A DNA stretch of 64,000 bases from Elusimicrobiota bacterium (lineage in GTDB: Bacteria; Elusimicrobiota; Elusimicrobia; 2-02-FULL-39-32). The stretch is taken from positions 1 to 64,000 of the forward strand of contig JACPBF010000002.1 of the NCBI GenBank assembly GCA_016180425.1. The letters are read 5' to 3'. This document shows positions 63,698 to 64,000 of this stretch, piece after piece (positions within the stretch are counted from its first letter, which is position 1; each line of letters starts with the position of its first letter). Below the pieces are notes generated by a model. It was given only the letters and a program-made list of their open reading frames with translations, was not told where the DNA came from and made no database searches. A program made the position numbers and the translations under genes.

Positions 63698-64000
63698 TCA
63701 AGATAAAGTCTTTGCTTTATTTGTTTTCCAGATAAAATATAGTCCTAATCCGCCTAAAATTAAAAATAGAGCCAAGCCCACAAAAAGTTCCATACGCACA
63801 TAATTTAGATCCGTATGAAAAAGCAGCCCCTGTATTTTTGGACCTTCCATTCCATAAGGGTATTGTGAACTTAAAAGATATTTTCCCGGTTTATCAATCA
63901 CAAACTGAAAAAGAGGTATTTGATCTTCTTTTTTATCAGTAGCATACATTTTAGGCGGAAATTTGACAAGTTCTACTACTCTACTTCCTTTTTTTTGAAC
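63698..64000 (-). CDS. C-terminal end of a single-pass membrane protein (start outside window)
   Basis: The frame is open to the last base of the window. An extracytoplasmic segment with FVIDKPGKYLLSSQYPYG is followed by one hydrophobic helix, MELFVGLALFLILGGLGLYFIW, and a short basic tail. Function unknown. The gap 63561-63697 shows nothing beyond the GH94 ribosome site. Confidence 0.6.
   Translation of the reverse strand, partial: VQKKGSRVVELVKFPPKMYATDKKEDQIPLFQFVIDKPGKYLLSSQYPYGMEGPKIQGLLFHTDLNYVRMELFVGLALFLILGGLGLYFIWKTNKAKTLS

Overview
The window is AT-rich bacterial chromosome. Nearly every gene is on the minus strand; the exception is the partial gene at the left edge. Three things suggest an uncultured bacterium of the Omnitrophota/PVC-like candidate phyla: a large repeat protein carrying a CPBP protease domain, an 11-subunit complex I, and a tiny bacterial histone-fold protein. 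This is inference from gene content only; there is no rRNA here to confirm it.

Core region, 1-38.2 kb. The left edge holds the end of a giant repeat/CPBP intramembrane protease protein. Then come a translation and envelope operon (rpsB-tsf-pyrH-frr-uppS-cdsA-dxr-rseP) with its own promoter, tatA-tatC, and a TPR lipid-anchored or membrane-anchored protein. A polyprenyl diphosphate synthase follows the complex I operon nuoABCD-HIJKLMN, which lacks nuoEFG; ubiE/menG sits directly upstream of nuoA, so quinone synthesis and quinone-reducing respiration are linked. Next is a histone-like 59-residue protein, then a sulfur block: siroheme sulfite/nitrite reductase, ferredoxin, JAMM peptidase, DUF971, Mrp, MIP18/SufT, SufU, SufS, SufD, SufC, SufB, an Rrf2 regulator with a visible IscR-like operator, CysN(C) and CysD. 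Together these genes activate and reduce sulfate and build Fe-S clusters for complex I, sulfite reductase and ferredoxin.

Mobile island, 38.23-55.99 kb. A tyrosine integrase sits against tRNA-Lys(CTT). A 42-bp copy of the 5' half of that tRNA recurs 17.7 kb away, giving the two attachment sites. The integrase reading frame ends inside the tRNA gene. After an excisionase-like gene and a nine-copy GGTTAAGG repeat array, the cargo is anti-phage in type: a four-gene operon of CHC2/TOPRIM primase-like protein, a 1097-residue reverse transcriptase, a stand-alone nitrilase and a Cas4/RecB-like nuclease; and a PLD-SNF2 helicase plus a large adenine methylase plus a third gene broken by an in-frame amber codon. 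The primase-RT-nitrilase-nuclease operon, with a structured candidate RNA just beyond it, is the best candidate for an undescribed system.

Toxin-antitoxin cassette zone, 54.1-59.75 kb. This zone straddles the right attachment site. Small gene units, all in one orientation, are separated by a GC-rich structured repeat of about 110-185 bp. It holds three paralogous PIN-domain/small-partner pairs, an orphan XRE antitoxin, a RHH antitoxin with a chimeric dead toxin, and an RNxxxH (HEPN-like) protein. Twin promoter/operator sequences and four copies of an integrase-arm-like motif point to repeated insertion and recombination.

Right flank, 59.95-64 kb. Core-like genes resume: a MalK/UgpC-type sugar ABC ATPase, a GH94 glycoside phosphorylase, and the end of a membrane-anchored protein that runs off the window.
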